Source: Bradyrhizobium iriomotense
Lineage (GTDB): Bacteria > Pseudomonadota > Alphaproteobacteria > Rhizobiales > Xanthobacteraceae
Length of the DNA: 64,000 nucleotides
Direction: 5' to 3'
NCBI RefSeq assembly: GCF_030160715.1
Contig: NZ_BSOW01000005.1
Coordinates: forward strand, 1 to 64,000
The position numbers and the translations under genes were made by a program. Shown piece after piece: positions 32,943-42,300 of the stretch (the stretch's first letter is position 1; the number at the start of each line of letters is the position of its first letter). The notes under the pieces were generated by a model. The model made no database searches. It was given only the letters and a program-made list of their open reading frames with translations, and had not been told where the DNA came from.

Positions 32943-35900
32943 ATGATCTCAAAATTCTTCATCGAGCGGCCGGTCCTCTCGAACGTCATCGCGCTCCTGA
33001 TGATGCTGATCGGCGGCGTCGCGCTGTTCAATCTCGCGATCGCGCAATATCCGGACGTGGTCCCGCCGACCGTGCAGGTCACCACCCGCTATCCCGGCGC
33101 CAGCGCCAAGACGGTGATCGACACGGTCGCGCTGCCGATCGAGCAGCAGGTTAACGGCGTCGAGGACATGCTCTACATGCAGTCCTACAGCGCCTCTGAC
33201 GGAACCTATACGCTGACGGTGACCTTCAAGATCGGCACCGACCTCAACTTCGCGCAGGTGCTGGTGCAGAACCGCGTCTCCAGCGCATTGTCGCAATTGC
33301 CGCAGTCCGTGCAGAACCAGGGCGTCACCGTCCAGAAGAAATCGACGTCGATCCTCTTGTTCGTGACGCTGACCTCGCCGGACTCCCGGTTCGACAGTCT
33401 CTATTTGAGCAATTACGCCACCATCAACGTCCGCGACGAGCTGTCCCGCCTGCCCGGTGTCGGCAACGTCACGGTGTTCGGCGCCGGCCAATATTCGATG
33501 CGGGTGTGGCTCGATCCCAACAAGCTTCTGGCCCGCGATCTGGTGCCGCAGGACGTCATCAACGCAATTCAGCAGCAGAGCCAGCAGGTGTCGGCCGGCC
33601 AGGTCGGTGCGCCGCCGACGCCGCCGGGGCAGGCGTTCCAGTACACCCTCAACGTCAACGGCCGGCTCGACGACACCACCCAGTTCGAGAACATCATCGT
33701 CAAGACCGGCACCAGCGGCGACGTGACGCGCGTGCGCGACGTCGGCTGGGTCGAGCTCGGAGCGCAGACCTACAGCCAGATATTCTCGCTCAACAAGCAG
33801 CCCGCCACCGGCATCGGCGTGTTCCAGTCACCCGGCGCCAACGCGCTCCAGGTCGAGCAGGCCGTCGAAAAGAAGATGGCGGAGCTCGCCAAGCGATTCC
33901 CGGAAGGCATCAAATACGACACACCGTTCGACACCACCAAATTCGTGCAGGCCTCGGTGCACGAGGTCTACATGACGCTGATCGAGGCCGGCCTGCTCGT
34001 GCTGGTCGTGATCCTGGTGTTCCTGCAAGATTGGCGCGCGATGCTGGTGCCGGCGACGACCGTGCCGGTGACCATCATCGGCGCCTTCGCCGCGATGGCC
34101 GCGCTCGGCTTCACCATCAACATGTCGACGCTGTTTGCGATCGTGCTCGCGATCGGCATCGTCGTCGACGACGCGATCGTCGTCGTCGAAGGCGCTGCCC
34201 ACAACATCGAGCAGGGCATGAGCGGCCACGACGCCGCGATCAGGGCGATGGACCAGCTGTTCGCGCCGATCGTCGGCATCACCCTGGTGCTGATCTCGGT
34301 GTTCCTGCCGGCTTCGTTCCTCGCCGGCCTCACCGGGCGTATCTATTCGCAATTCGCGCTGGTGATCGCCGCGACCGCGCTTCTATCCGCCATCAACGCC
34401 GCGACGCTGAAGCCGACGCAGTGCGCGCTGTGGCTGCGCCCCGCTGTGCCGCCGGAGCAACGCAATTTCTTCTACCGCGGCTTCAACGCCGTCTATAACC
34501 GCGTGGAGCGGGGCTATGCCCGCCTGATCAGTGCGCTGGTCCGGCATGCGACCGTCTCGGTCGCCGTCGCGCTGGTCCTGATCGGGATCGGCGGCTACGG
34601 CCTGTCGCGGGTGCCGACCGGCTTCCTGCCGATCGAGGATCAGGGCTATCTGATCGCCGCCATCCAGTTGCCCGACGGCGCCTCGCTCGAACGGACCCAG
34701 AAGGTGCTCGACAGAGCGAGCGAGCTGGTCAAGGACACGCCGGGCGTCCAGCAGGTCATCACCATCGCCGGCATCTCCGCGCTCGACAACAGTGCGAGCC
34801 TCGCCAACGCCGGCGTCGGCTACATCATCCTCAAGGACTGGGATGCGCGCAAAGGACCAGGCGAAGACTTGCGCTCGCTGGTGTACGGCCTGAACGACAA
34901 GCTCGCGACCATCATGGAGGCGCGCACGCTGGTGCTGCCGCCGCCGCCGATCCAGGGCATCGGCAACGCGGCCGGCTTCTCGATGCAGGTCGAGCTGCGC
35001 GATGGCAACAGCGATTTCGCAAAGCTCCAGGCGATCACCGGCGCGATGGTCTCGAACGCCCAGAGCCAGAGCGCGCTCCAGCGCGTCTCGTCCTCGTTCC
35101 GCTCGTCGGTGCCGCAATTCAACGTCGAGATCGACCGCGTCAAGACCCAGACGCTGCACGTGACGACTGATCAGGTGTTCTCGGCGCTTTCGACCTATCT
35201 CGGCTCGTCCTACGTCAACCAGTTCAACAAGTTCGGCCGTGTGTTCCAGGTCTATACCCAGGCCGATCCGGCGTTCCGCGTCACCGAGCGTGACATCGCC
35301 AACATGCAGGTGCGCAACTCGAACGGCGACATGATCCCGATCGGCACGATCGCGAAGATCACGCCAGCCACGGGGCCGTCGCTGATCAGTCTCTACAATC
35401 TCTATCCCTCTTCGACCATTGTCGGCCTGCCGGCGCAGGGCTACTCCTCCGGCGAATCCCTGCAATTGATGGAGGAGATCGCCGACAAGACGCTGCCGCC
35501 GGGGACCGGCTTTGAATGGACCGCGATGTCCTATCAGGAGAAGGCCGTCTCCAACCAGATCTACTGGGTGTTCGGCCTTGCCATGCTGCTGGTCTATCTC
35601 GTGCTGGCCGGCCAATACGAGAGCTGGTACGCGCCGATCTCGGTGATCCTCGCGGTGCCGCTGTCGCTGATCGGACCGATGCTGGTGCTCAATGGCCTCA
35701 AGATCGACAACAACCTCTATTGCCAGATCGGCCTGATCCTCCTGATCGCGCTGTCGGCCAAGAACGCGATCCTGATCGTCGAGGTCGGCCTCGAGCTGCA
35801 CGTCCGCGACGGCAAGCCGCTGCTGGAGTCCGCGATCGAAGCGGCACGCGCCCGCTTCCGGCCGATCCTGATGACGTCGTTCGCCTTCATCCTCGGCGTC

Positions 35901-36107
35901 GTGCCCTTGGTGCTCGCAACCGGCGCCGGCGCCAGCGCCCGCAAGTCGATCGGCATCACCGTGTTTTCGGGGATGCTGGCCTCGACCTGCCTTGCCGTGC
36001 TGTTCGTGCCGGCCTTCTTCGTGGTGGTGCAACGCTTCGAGAACTGGCGCCTGTCGAAGAAGAAGGTATCACCTGCTCCACCGGCAGCCGCGGAGGTGAA
36101 GTCCTAG
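32943..36107 (+). CDS. RND multidrug efflux transporter permease (HAE1 family)
   Basis: 1054 residues, the full AcrB/MexB length. It starts MISKFFIERPVLSNVIALLMMLIGG (first helix), has two large periplasmic loops, and 12 membrane helices. The proton-relay Asp pair lies in helix 4 (AIGIVVDDAIVVVE) and the matching Lys in helix 10 (LIALSAKNAILIVE). It exports hydrophobic compounds using proton import, together with the adaptor encoded just upstream. Its stop overlaps the antiporter gene stop: the palindrome CTAG (36104-36107) reads TAG on both strands. Confidence 0.95.
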   Translation: MISKFFIERPVLSNVIALLMMLIGGVALFNLAIAQYPDVVPPTVQVTTRYPGASAKTVIDTVALPIEQQVNGVEDMLYMQSYSASDGTYTLTVTFKIGTDLNFAQVLVQNRVSSALSQLPQSVQNQGVTVQKKSTSILLFVTLTSPDSRFDSLYLSNYATINVRDELSRLPGVGNVTVFGAGQYSMRVWLDPNKLLARDLVPQDVINAIQQQSQQVSAGQVGAPPTPPGQAFQYTLNVNGRLDDTTQFENIIVKTGTSGDVTRVRDVGWVELGAQTYSQIFSLNKQPATGIGVFQSPGANALQVEQAVEKKMAELAKRFPEGIKYDTPFDTTKFVQASVHEVYMTLIEAGLLVLVVILVFLQDWRAMLVPATTVPVTIIGAFAAMAALGFTINMSTLFAIVLAIGIVVDDAIVVVEGAAHNIEQGMSGHDAAIRAMDQLFAPIVGITLVLISVFLPASFLAGLTGRIYSQFALVIAATALLSAINAATLKPTQCALWLRPAVPPEQRNFFYRGFNAVYNRVERGYARLISALVRHATVSVAVALVLIGIGGYGLSRVPTGFLPIEDQGYLIAAIQLPDGASLERTQKVLDRASELVKDTPGVQQVITIAGISALDNSASLANAGVGYIILKDWDARKGPGEDLRSLVYGLNDKLATIMEARTLVLPPPPIQGIGNAAGFSMQVELRDGNSDFAKLQAITGAMVSNAQSQSALQRVSSSFRSSVPQFNVEIDRVKTQTLHVTTDQVFSALSTYLGSSYVNQFNKFGRVFQVYTQADPAFRVTERDIANMQVRNSNGDMIPIGTIAKITPATGPSLISLYNLYPSSTIVGLPAQGYSSGESLQLMEEIADKTLPPGTGFEWTAMSYQEKAVSNQIYWVFGLAMLLVYLVLAGQYESWYAPISVILAVPLSLIGPMLVLNGLKIDNNLYCQIGLILLIALSAKNAILIVEVGLELHVRDGKPLLESAIEAARARFRPILMTSFAFILGVVPLVLATGAGASARKSIGITVFSGMLASTCLAVLFVPAFFVVVQRFENWRLSKKKVSPAPPAAAEVKS

Positions 36108-38365
36108 GCTTTCTCTACGGGCGTCCGACGCGCCTCGCCGCTCGATATCAGAAGCACCGAGACCTTCGACTGCCTGAGGACGGCATCGGCGACGCCGCCG
36201 AAGGACAGGTGATCGGCCTGGATCCGGTCGACACCCATGACCACGAGATCGACATCGGTGGTGTCGATTTCACGCAGGATCGCCGCCTCGGGCGCCCTGT
36301 TCACGCGCAGCGTCGTGGTGATGTCGACGTCGTAGCGGGCGGCGAGCTCGCTGGTGTCCTTGAGGATGCCCTCCTCCTGGATCAGGCCACGGGATGCCCC
36401 GCGCTGCACGCCCTTGTCCCGCGTCGTCGCCACATAGATCACGCGCAGTGAGCCTGATCTCGCCTGCGCGAGCGCAACCGCGACCTCGGCTCCGCGCTTG
36501 GAGACGCCGCTGCCCGAGACCGGCACGAGGATGTTGAGCGTGTCGGGCATGGGCTGTTTCAAATGCCTCCCCTTGGCCGCGACGATCGCCAGCGGTCCAT
36601 CGAATTCGGCAGCAATGTCCTCGACCTTCACGTCGAAACGATCCTTGATCGCGGTAACCTTCTCGACGCCCACGACCAGGAGATCGAAGCCTTTCCGCGC
36701 TTCATTGGCGATCGCTTCGCCAAGCTCCGCTCGCCTGGTTCGGGTGACGATGTCGACGCCGCCGGCCTCTCCGCTGCCGGACACCGTTTCAGCCGCCTTC
36801 TTCACCACGGCTTCATGGCTCGTCTCTTCGTCGCGCCCCTTCTCCTGCTCCTTCGCAAGTCCGCCGACATGCAGCACGGTGATCGGCAAGCCGCGCATGC
36901 CGGCAATCAGGCCCGCAATGTGGGCCGCAAGAGTCGCGTTGACGCTCTCGTCCACCGCCAGCAAGGGCCGCTCGAGATTGGCGACGAATCCTCGCTTCTC
37001 CAACTCCTCGCGCTCCAGCCGCTCCTTCTCTTCCTTGTTCATCGGCAGTCTGGCGAGCGCCGCTCGCAGCATCGGCGGCATCGCCATCGTGGTCACGATC
37101 GCCATCGTCACGATCATCGTGAACAGGTTCTGGCTGAGCACACCGATGGAGAGGCCGATCGTCGCGATGATGACCTCGGTCGAGCCGCGCGCATTCATCC
37201 CGCTCGCGAGCGCCAGCGATTCCCGGTAGTTCAGACCGCCCACGGTGCCGCCGACGAACGCGCCGCCGAACTTGCCGACGCTCGCGATCAAGACGAGCAG
37301 ACCGGTGAGCACCAGGAGGTGGGGATCGCGAAGCACCGAGAGATCTGCGCTCAGCCCGGCGAGGCCGAAGAACACCGGCATGAAGAAGCTCGAGATCAGG
37401 CCGCGCAGGCGCTCGTCGATCTGCCGGGTCAGGATCGGGGATTCGCCGACCAGAATGCCGGCAACAAAGGCGCCGAGCACGGTATGCACGCCGATCAGAT
37501 GCGTGATCAATGCCATGGTGCCCATTAACAACAAAATGACTGTAATGACGGGCGCCGTGCTGACCAGGGTGTCATTGGCCCACCGGATGAGCCGAAACAC
37601 CAGCCTGCGGCCGATGGTGAAGCTGACGGCGAGGAAGATCAGTGTGCCGAGCACGGCTTTCGCGACCGACGCGACATCGAGCGTGCCTTGCGAAGCGAGA
37701 CTGAAGATGACCGCAATGATGATCCAGCCGATGGTATCGTCGACGACGGCGGTCGCCACGATGATCTGTCCGACATTGCGGCGCATGAAGTTCATCTCGC
37801 GCACGACTACCGCGACGATCTTCACGGACGAGATCGACAGTGCGGTGCCCATGAACAGCGAGGTGACCAGGCGCTGCTGCGGATCGGGCAGCAGCGCATC
37901 GGGCAGGAACTCACCAAGCGCAAAGCCGCAAGCGAAGGGAACGACGATGCCGGCAATCGAGATCGCGATCGCCGCCTTGCCGATTTTCCGGACCAGCTTG
38001 AGATCGGTCTCCATGCCGGTTAGCAGCAACAGGAGCAGGATTCCGAACTGGGCGATGCCGTCGATCATCGCCTTCTGCTCGGGCGTCTTCGGGAAGATCG
38101 CCTGCTGCGCTTCCGGCCAGATCCAGCCGAGCAACGACGGCCCGAGCAGGATGCCGGCGAGCAGTTCGCCGATCACCGAGGGCTGCCCGATGCGCTGCAT
38201 GACCTCGCCGAGACCGCGCCCCACGGCGATCAAGAGCACGATTTGCGCAATCAGGAGAAATTCGGAAGGCCCGGCCGATTTGCCGCCTTCGGCGTTGGCC
38301 GCAATGATCGAGAGGACAAGCGCCGCGGGGACCAGGCCGACCGACCGGAGCAGGCTCCACTGCAT
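36104..38365 (-). CDS. CPA2-family cation:proton antiporter with two C-terminal Usp domains
   Basis: 753 residues from ATG 38365 (MQWSLLRS); the much longer open frame to 39043 runs antisense through the next gene. Residues 1-25 are a hydrophobic leader, then about 12 further helices of the Na+/H+ exchanger fold (IGELLAGILLGPSLLG; the VVDDTIGW motif carries the ion-binding Asp pair; SGMNARGSTEVI). A charged linker (about 415-440) leads to two tandem universal stress protein domains (about 445-590 and 600-745), the second with a GV-type nucleotide-binding end (VVMGVDRIQADHLSFGGVADAVLRQSKVSVLLI). The Usp tail probably gates transport by nucleotide binding. Confidence 0.9.
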   Translation of the reverse strand: MQWSLLRSVGLVPAALVLSIIAANAEGGKSAGPSEFLLIAQIVLLIAVGRGLGEVMQRIGQPSVIGELLAGILLGPSLLGWIWPEAQQAIFPKTPEQKAMIDGIAQFGILLLLLLTGMETDLKLVRKIGKAAIAISIAGIVVPFACGFALGEFLPDALLPDPQQRLVTSLFMGTALSISSVKIVAVVVREMNFMRRNVGQIIVATAVVDDTIGWIIIAVIFSLASQGTLDVASVAKAVLGTLIFLAVSFTIGRRLVFRLIRWANDTLVSTAPVITVILLLMGTMALITHLIGVHTVLGAFVAGILVGESPILTRQIDERLRGLISSFFMPVFFGLAGLSADLSVLRDPHLLVLTGLLVLIASVGKFGGAFVGGTVGGLNYRESLALASGMNARGSTEVIIATIGLSIGVLSQNLFTMIVTMAIVTTMAMPPMLRAALARLPMNKEEKERLEREELEKRGFVANLERPLLAVDESVNATLAAHIAGLIAGMRGLPITVLHVGGLAKEQEKGRDEETSHEAVVKKAAETVSGSGEAGGVDIVTRTRRAELGEAIANEARKGFDLLVVGVEKVTAIKDRFDVKVEDIAAEFDGPLAIVAAKGRHLKQPMPDTLNILVPVSGSGVSKRGAEVAVALAQARSGSLRVIYVATTRDKGVQRGASRGLIQEEGILKDTSELAARYDVDITTTLRVNRAPEAAILREIDTTDVDLVVMGVDRIQADHLSFGGVADAVLRQSKVSVLLISSGEARRTPVEKA

Positions 38366-38472
38366 GCAAATATCTTCCCACTCTGCCGATCCGGCGCGGT
38401 GCCGGCAGCGGCAAAGGTAGAACCCGTGGAAGGCGGAGCGAGTTCCAGCCTCCTGGACAAAGTGGCCTTGGA

Positions 38473-39645
38473 TCAGGCCGCCGCCGGCGTCCTGATCTCG
38501 CGCGGCAGGATGATCGCGGCCGCGATCGCCAGCAGGCAGAGCGCGGCGAAGGCGTGCAACATGGTGACGAAGCCGCCTTGCTCGTAAAGCCAGGCGACCA
38601 GGCCGACCGAGGCGCCGGCCGCGGTGAAGCCGACGAAATAGCGCACCGCGTAGGCGCGCGAGCGCCATTCCTCGGTGGTGTATTTGCCGACCATGGCGTC
38701 GTTCACCGTGACCTGACCGAACGCGCCCATGACGATGCCGATCGAGACCACGATCAGCGGCAGGTTGGACAGGCTCGCCGCGAGGTACAGGAACGGCGCC
38801 AGCATGAAGGACAGCGGCAGCGCCACCGTCTTCAGCGAGTAATGGTCCAGCAGCCGGCCAATCGTGTACTGCGTCATCGCACCGAACACGTAGACGCAAG
38901 CCGCGATGACCCCTAACAGCGCAGGGCTCCTGGTGAGATCGGCGAGCCGCTCCGCGAACAGCTTCGGCAGCGCCACGGTGACGGCATTGAAGGTCGTCGA
39001 GATCGCGATCACCACGATCAGCAGCGCAAGAACCACGCGCCACATGTCCTGTTTGGCGACGCGCGCCTGCGCCGCCGCCTGCTTGCTGCCCTTGCGGTCC
39101 TCATGAATGACGGTCATGGCGAAGGCGATGCCGATCAGCATCGTGACGACGCCTGGAACGATGAAGGCGAAACGCCAGCCGAGATACTGCCCGATCACGC
39201 CGGTGACCAGTGCGGACGACGCAACGCCGAGATTGCCCCAGACGCCGTTCAGCCCCATCTCGCGGCCTAGCCTGTCGGCATAGGACACGATCATCGCGGT
39301 GCCGACGGGATGATAGATCGAGGCGAAGATGCCGATCGCGAGCAGCGCCGCGCCGAGCTGCGCCGGCGTCTGCACGAAGCCGACCGAGACCATCGAGGCG
39401 CCGATGCCGATGAAGAAGATCACCATCATGTGGCGGCGGCTCCAGCGATCGCCCAACCAGCCGGTGAGCAACGATCCCGCGCCGAAGGCGATGAAGCCCG
39501 GCGTCGCGTAAGGCAGCAGCTCGGAATAGGCCATGCCGAGCGCCGGCCCCATGATGATCACGGCAGCGGCGAAGATCAGCATCGCATAGTGATCGATGAA
39601 ATGCGCGGCGTTGACGAAACCGATCACCCGGCCGGGGCTGTTCAT
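38473..39645 (-). CDS. MFS transporter
   Basis: 390 residues with 12 predicted helices. The conserved loop 2-3 motif is GWLGDRWSRRHMM, with a related GRLLDHYSLKT in the second half. It starts at 39645 after AGGAGAGG. Probably a drug or metabolite exporter; substrate unknown. It is divergent from the AraC gene at 39699, with only 53 bases between them and a perfect inverted repeat in the gap, so the AraC protein is the likely regulator. Confidence 0.88.
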   Translation of the reverse strand: MNSPGRVIGFVNAAHFIDHYAMLIFAAAVIIMGPALGMAYSELLPYATPGFIAFGAGSLLTGWLGDRWSRRHMMVIFFIGIGASMVSVGFVQTPAQLGAALLAIGIFASIYHPVGTAMIVSYADRLGREMGLNGVWGNLGVASSALVTGVIGQYLGWRFAFIVPGVVTMLIGIAFAMTVIHEDRKGSKQAAAQARVAKQDMWRVVLALLIVVIAISTTFNAVTVALPKLFAERLADLTRSPALLGVIAACVYVFGAMTQYTIGRLLDHYSLKTVALPLSFMLAPFLYLAASLSNLPLIVVSIGIVMGAFGQVTVNDAMVGKYTTEEWRSRAYAVRYFVGFTAAGASVGLVAWLYEQGGFVTMLHAFAALCLLAIAAAIILPREIRTPAAA

Positions 39646-39662
39646 ACGGCGAATCCTCTCCT

Positions 39663-39689
39663 GCTCCGAAATGGGTTATATGTCGGAGC
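39663..39689. promoter_or_regulatory. Inverted repeat operator candidate between MFS and AraC genes
   Basis: GCTCCGA (39663-39669) and TCGGAGC (39683-39689), a perfect 7-base inverted repeat with a 13-base spacer, so centre-to-centre 20 bases (two helical turns). It nearly fills the 53-base divergent gap and would overlap both promoters. Confidence 0.5.
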
Positions 39690-39698
39690 CATGACGGG

Positions 39699-40505
39699 AT
39701 GCCGCCAATGACTGTCGTCGAAACGCCAATCAGGGAAGTCCGGGGCAACCATCGCTCGACCGCGGGCGTGCACCTCGTCGCGCGCGACTACCCCAAGGGC
39801 CTGCGCCTCGACCCGCATATGCACCGCGAGGCGCAGCTCGTCTATGCCGCGAAAGGCACGATGCAGGTGACGACGCCGAAGGGGCGCTGGCTGGTGCCGC
39901 CGGACCGCGCGGTCTGGGTCCCGGCCCGGCTCGAACATGCCATCGACGTGCTCGCCGATATCGAGATGCGCACGCTCTATTTCGACCTGCCCTGGCTGAA
40001 GCGCGAGCAGCGCAACAAGGGCCTCGCCAAGGAGTTCGTGGTGCGGGTGTCGCCGCTCCTGCACCAGGCGATCCTCGCTTTGTTCGACGGGCGCAACACG
40101 TCCGAGCGCACCGAGCTTCTGGTTCGGCTGGTGATGCTGGAACTGCACCAGGCCGAGGATTCCGCGACCTTCGTGCCGCTGCCGCGGGAGCCGCGCTGCC
40201 GGCGCGCCGCCCTGATCGTGCTCGACGATCCCACCGGGAACCACGAGATCGAGGCGCTCGCTCACGCGGTCGGAACCTCCGCGCGCACGCTGTCGCGGCT
40301 GTTCTCCTCCGAGACGCAGCTGAGCTTCAAGAGCTGGTGCCAGCGCGCCCGCGTCGCCGCCGCAATCGAAAGATTGTCGACGGATGCCGATGTCTCGGTC
40401 AAGCAGCTCGCTGCCCAGCTCGGCTATGCCAGCGTACCCGCCTTCTCCGCCGCCTTCCGCCAGGTCACGGGCCGGACGCCGACGGAGTTCGCGCGGAAGG
40501 GGTAA
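39699..40505 (+). CDS. AraC-family regulator with N-terminal cupin domain
   Basis: 268 residues. The cupin sensor domain covers about 20-100 (LRLDPHMHREAQLVYAAKGTMQV, with two His in the metal-site position). The C-terminal double HTH covers about 165-265 (HEIEALAHAVGTSARTLSRLFSSETQLSFKSW; VSVKQLAAQLGYASVPAFSAAFRQVTGRTPTEFARKG). This architecture matches the NimR group, which represses or activates an adjacent divergent MFS exporter gene (a nitroimidazole-type system in E. coli), and the arrangement here is the same. ATG 39708 is an alternative start. Confidence 0.9.
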   Translation: MPPMTVVETPIREVRGNHRSTAGVHLVARDYPKGLRLDPHMHREAQLVYAAKGTMQVTTPKGRWLVPPDRAVWVPARLEHAIDVLADIEMRTLYFDLPWLKREQRNKGLAKEFVVRVSPLLHQAILALFDGRNTSERTELLVRLVMLELHQAEDSATFVPLPREPRCRRAALIVLDDPTGNHEIEALAHAVGTSARTLSRLFSSETQLSFKSWCQRARVAAAIERLSTDADVSVKQLAAQLGYASVPAFSAAFRQVTGRTPTEFARKG

Positions 40506-40520
40506 GCCCTAATTCTCAGT

Positions 40521-40688
40521 GTCATTGCCTGTGAAAGCGGGCAATCCAGTATTCCAGAGACGTCAGTGATTGAACCGATGGGCCGCGGCGTACTGGATGC
40601 CCCGCCGGCCGCCTACGCTTAAGCTCCGGCGAGCCAAGACCTCAAGCCTCGGCGAAGCCTTGGAGTAGCCGGGGCGCGGGGCATGACG
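40521..40688. repeat. Intergenic repeat, family 4, copy 1 (long form)
   Basis: Begins GTCATTGCC, contains CAATCCAGTATTCCAGAGAC and GCGTACTGGATGCCCCGCC, and ends GGGGCATGACG. The shorter copy is at 42175-42275. This copy carries about 65 extra bases (around 40607-40675) with CTCCGGCGAG and CTCGGCGAAG words. It takes up most of the 303-base gap before the malonyl-CoA decarboxylase gene; bases 40689-40808 probably contain that gene's promoter. Confidence 0.75.
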
Positions 40689-40808
40689 GCGTGCTTGGGG
40701 TGCATAGCACCGCTTCACATGCAACGTTCCTGCGCTTGATTGTGATCGGCTTCGGCCTAAATCCCGTGTTAGCTTCCGCACCGCACAAACCGGATTCGAA
40801 AAGCCCCG

Positions 40809-42161
40809 ATGGCCAACGCCTTTTTCTCCGACCTGCTCGCCACGATCTCCGAGCGCGGCCGCACGCTGCTTCGCCGCGGCGACGCCTCGGACACAAGACA
40901 GGACGCCGACGGCCTGATCGAGCTCTGCGATGCGCTGCTGTCCGGCCGGGGCGAGGCCTCGGGCACCGCGATGGCGCGCGATGTGCTCGATCACTACAGG
41001 GATCTCGATGCGGCGGGGCGCCGCGCCTTCTTCGCAGCGCTGGTGCGCGATTTCGGTCCGGACCGCGAGAAGCTTGCCCAGACGGTCGAGAAATGGCGCA
41101 CCCAGCCGAGCGACGAGGACGCAAGCGACTTGCACTTCGCCTCGGAGCCGCGGCGACAGGAACTGATCCGTCGCCTCAACCGGGCGCCTGGCGGCACCGG
41201 CGATCTCGTCGCCATGCGCGCCGACCTGCTCGGCATGATGAACGGGCATACCGACCTCGCCGCGCTTGACCGCGACGTCGTGCATCTCTTGAGTTCGTGG
41301 TTCAACAGGGGGTTTCTCGTGCTGCGCAGGATCGACTGGTCGACACCGGCCAACATCCTCGAAAAGATCATCCGCTACGAGGCCGTGCACGAGATCAGCG
41401 ACTGGGACGATCTGCGCCGCCGCATCGATCCGGTCGACCGCCGCTGCTACGCCTTCTTCCATCCGGCGCTGGTCGACGAGCCCCTGATCTTCGTCGAGGT
41501 CGCGCTGACCGAGACGATCCCGGGCGCGATCGCACCGCTGCTCGCGGTCGACCGCGAGCCGGTGCCGATCGAACGCGCACGCACCGCCGTGTTCTACTCG
41601 ATCTCCAACACCCAGCGGGGCTTGGGGGGCATCTCCTTCGGCAGCTTCCTGATCAAGCAGGTGGTCGAGGAGCTGCGCCGCGAGCTGCCCAAGCTCGACA
41701 CCTTCGTGACGCTGTCGCCGGTGCCGGGCTTCATGCCGTGGCTGAAGCAGGACAAGGACCTGCCGTTGTCCGATGAGGATCGCGAGGTGCTGAAGCATCT
41801 CGAGGAGCCGAAGTGGCTCGAGAATGCGGAGCTGACCGCGCAGTTGCGCGGCGTGATCGAGCCGCTCGCCGCCTATTATTTCCTGAAAGCGCGTACGCCG
41901 AAGGGCCGGCTGATCGATTCCGTCGCCCGCTTCCATCTCGGCAACGGCGCCCGGCTCGAGCGCGTCAACTGGCTGGGAGACCTCTCGCCCAAGGGCCTGC
42001 GCGAGTCGGCCGGCGTCATGGTCAACTATCTCTACCGCCTCGACGACATCGAGAAGAACCACGAGGCCTATGCCAATGACGGCACGGTCGTCGCGTCCAG
42101 CGCGGTGAAGAAGCTGTTGAAGAACGAGGGCCGGCGGCTGCTGGATATGCGGCTGTCGTAG
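40809..42161 (+). CDS. Malonyl-CoA decarboxylase
   Basis: 450 residues, matching the bacterial MCD length. An N-terminal four-helix region (to about 130) is followed by a GNAT-like catalytic domain. Catalytic-site segments seen are YSISNTQRGLGGISFGSFLIK, with the Ser region that stabilises the enolate, and FHLGNGARLERVNWLGD, with the catalytic His. It converts malonyl-CoA to acetyl-CoA and CO2, letting rhizobia use malonate. The usual partner genes, malonyl-CoA synthetase and a malonate carrier (matB, matC), are not in the window, so it stands alone here. Repeats of the same family flank it on both sides. Confidence 0.92.
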   Translation: MANAFFSDLLATISERGRTLLRRGDASDTRQDADGLIELCDALLSGRGEASGTAMARDVLDHYRDLDAAGRRAFFAALVRDFGPDREKLAQTVEKWRTQPSDEDASDLHFASEPRRQELIRRLNRAPGGTGDLVAMRADLLGMMNGHTDLAALDRDVVHLLSSWFNRGFLVLRRIDWSTPANILEKIIRYEAVHEISDWDDLRRRIDPVDRRCYAFFHPALVDEPLIFVEVALTETIPGAIAPLLAVDREPVPIERARTAVFYSISNTQRGLGGISFGSFLIKQVVEELRRELPKLDTFVTLSPVPGFMPWLKQDKDLPLSDEDREVLKHLEEPKWLENAELTAQLRGVIEPLAAYYFLKARTPKGRLIDSVARFHLGNGARLERVNWLGDLSPKGLRESAGVMVNYLYRLDDIEKNHEAYANDGTVVASSAVKKLLKNEGRRLLDMRLS

Positions 42162-42174
42162 CCCCATACTCGCT

Positions 42175-42275
42175 GTCATCGTCCGCGAAGGCGGACGATC
42201 CAGTATTCCAGAGACAGCGACGTTCCACTGAGGCGCCGCGGCGTACTGGATGCCCCGCCTTCGCGGGGCATGACG
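42175..42275. repeat. Intergenic repeat, family 4, copy 2
   Basis: Starts GTCATCGTCCGC, contains GATCCAGTATTCCAGAGAC and GCGTACTGGATGCCCCGCC, and ends GGGGCATGACG. It forms an imperfect hairpin. It lies in the convergent gap between malonyl-CoA decarboxylase and tarD and may serve as a shared 3' structure. Confidence 0.75.
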
Positions 42276-42300
42276 ACTAAGGATTTGGCGACTCCGACGG

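Noticed and set aside
34383..36032. 549-residue open frame on the minus strand opposite the RND permease
   Set aside because: It is Asp/Arg/His-rich with no domain pattern and lies wholly antisense to a full-length AcrB-family gene. It is a product of high-GC codon use.
38366..39043. N-terminal extension of the antiporter frame to a 979-residue product
   Set aside because: The extension is Arg/Gly/Ala-rich, overlaps another gene on the same strand in another frame (the MFS gene at 38473-39645), and the antiporter family start (MQWSLL) is at 38365.
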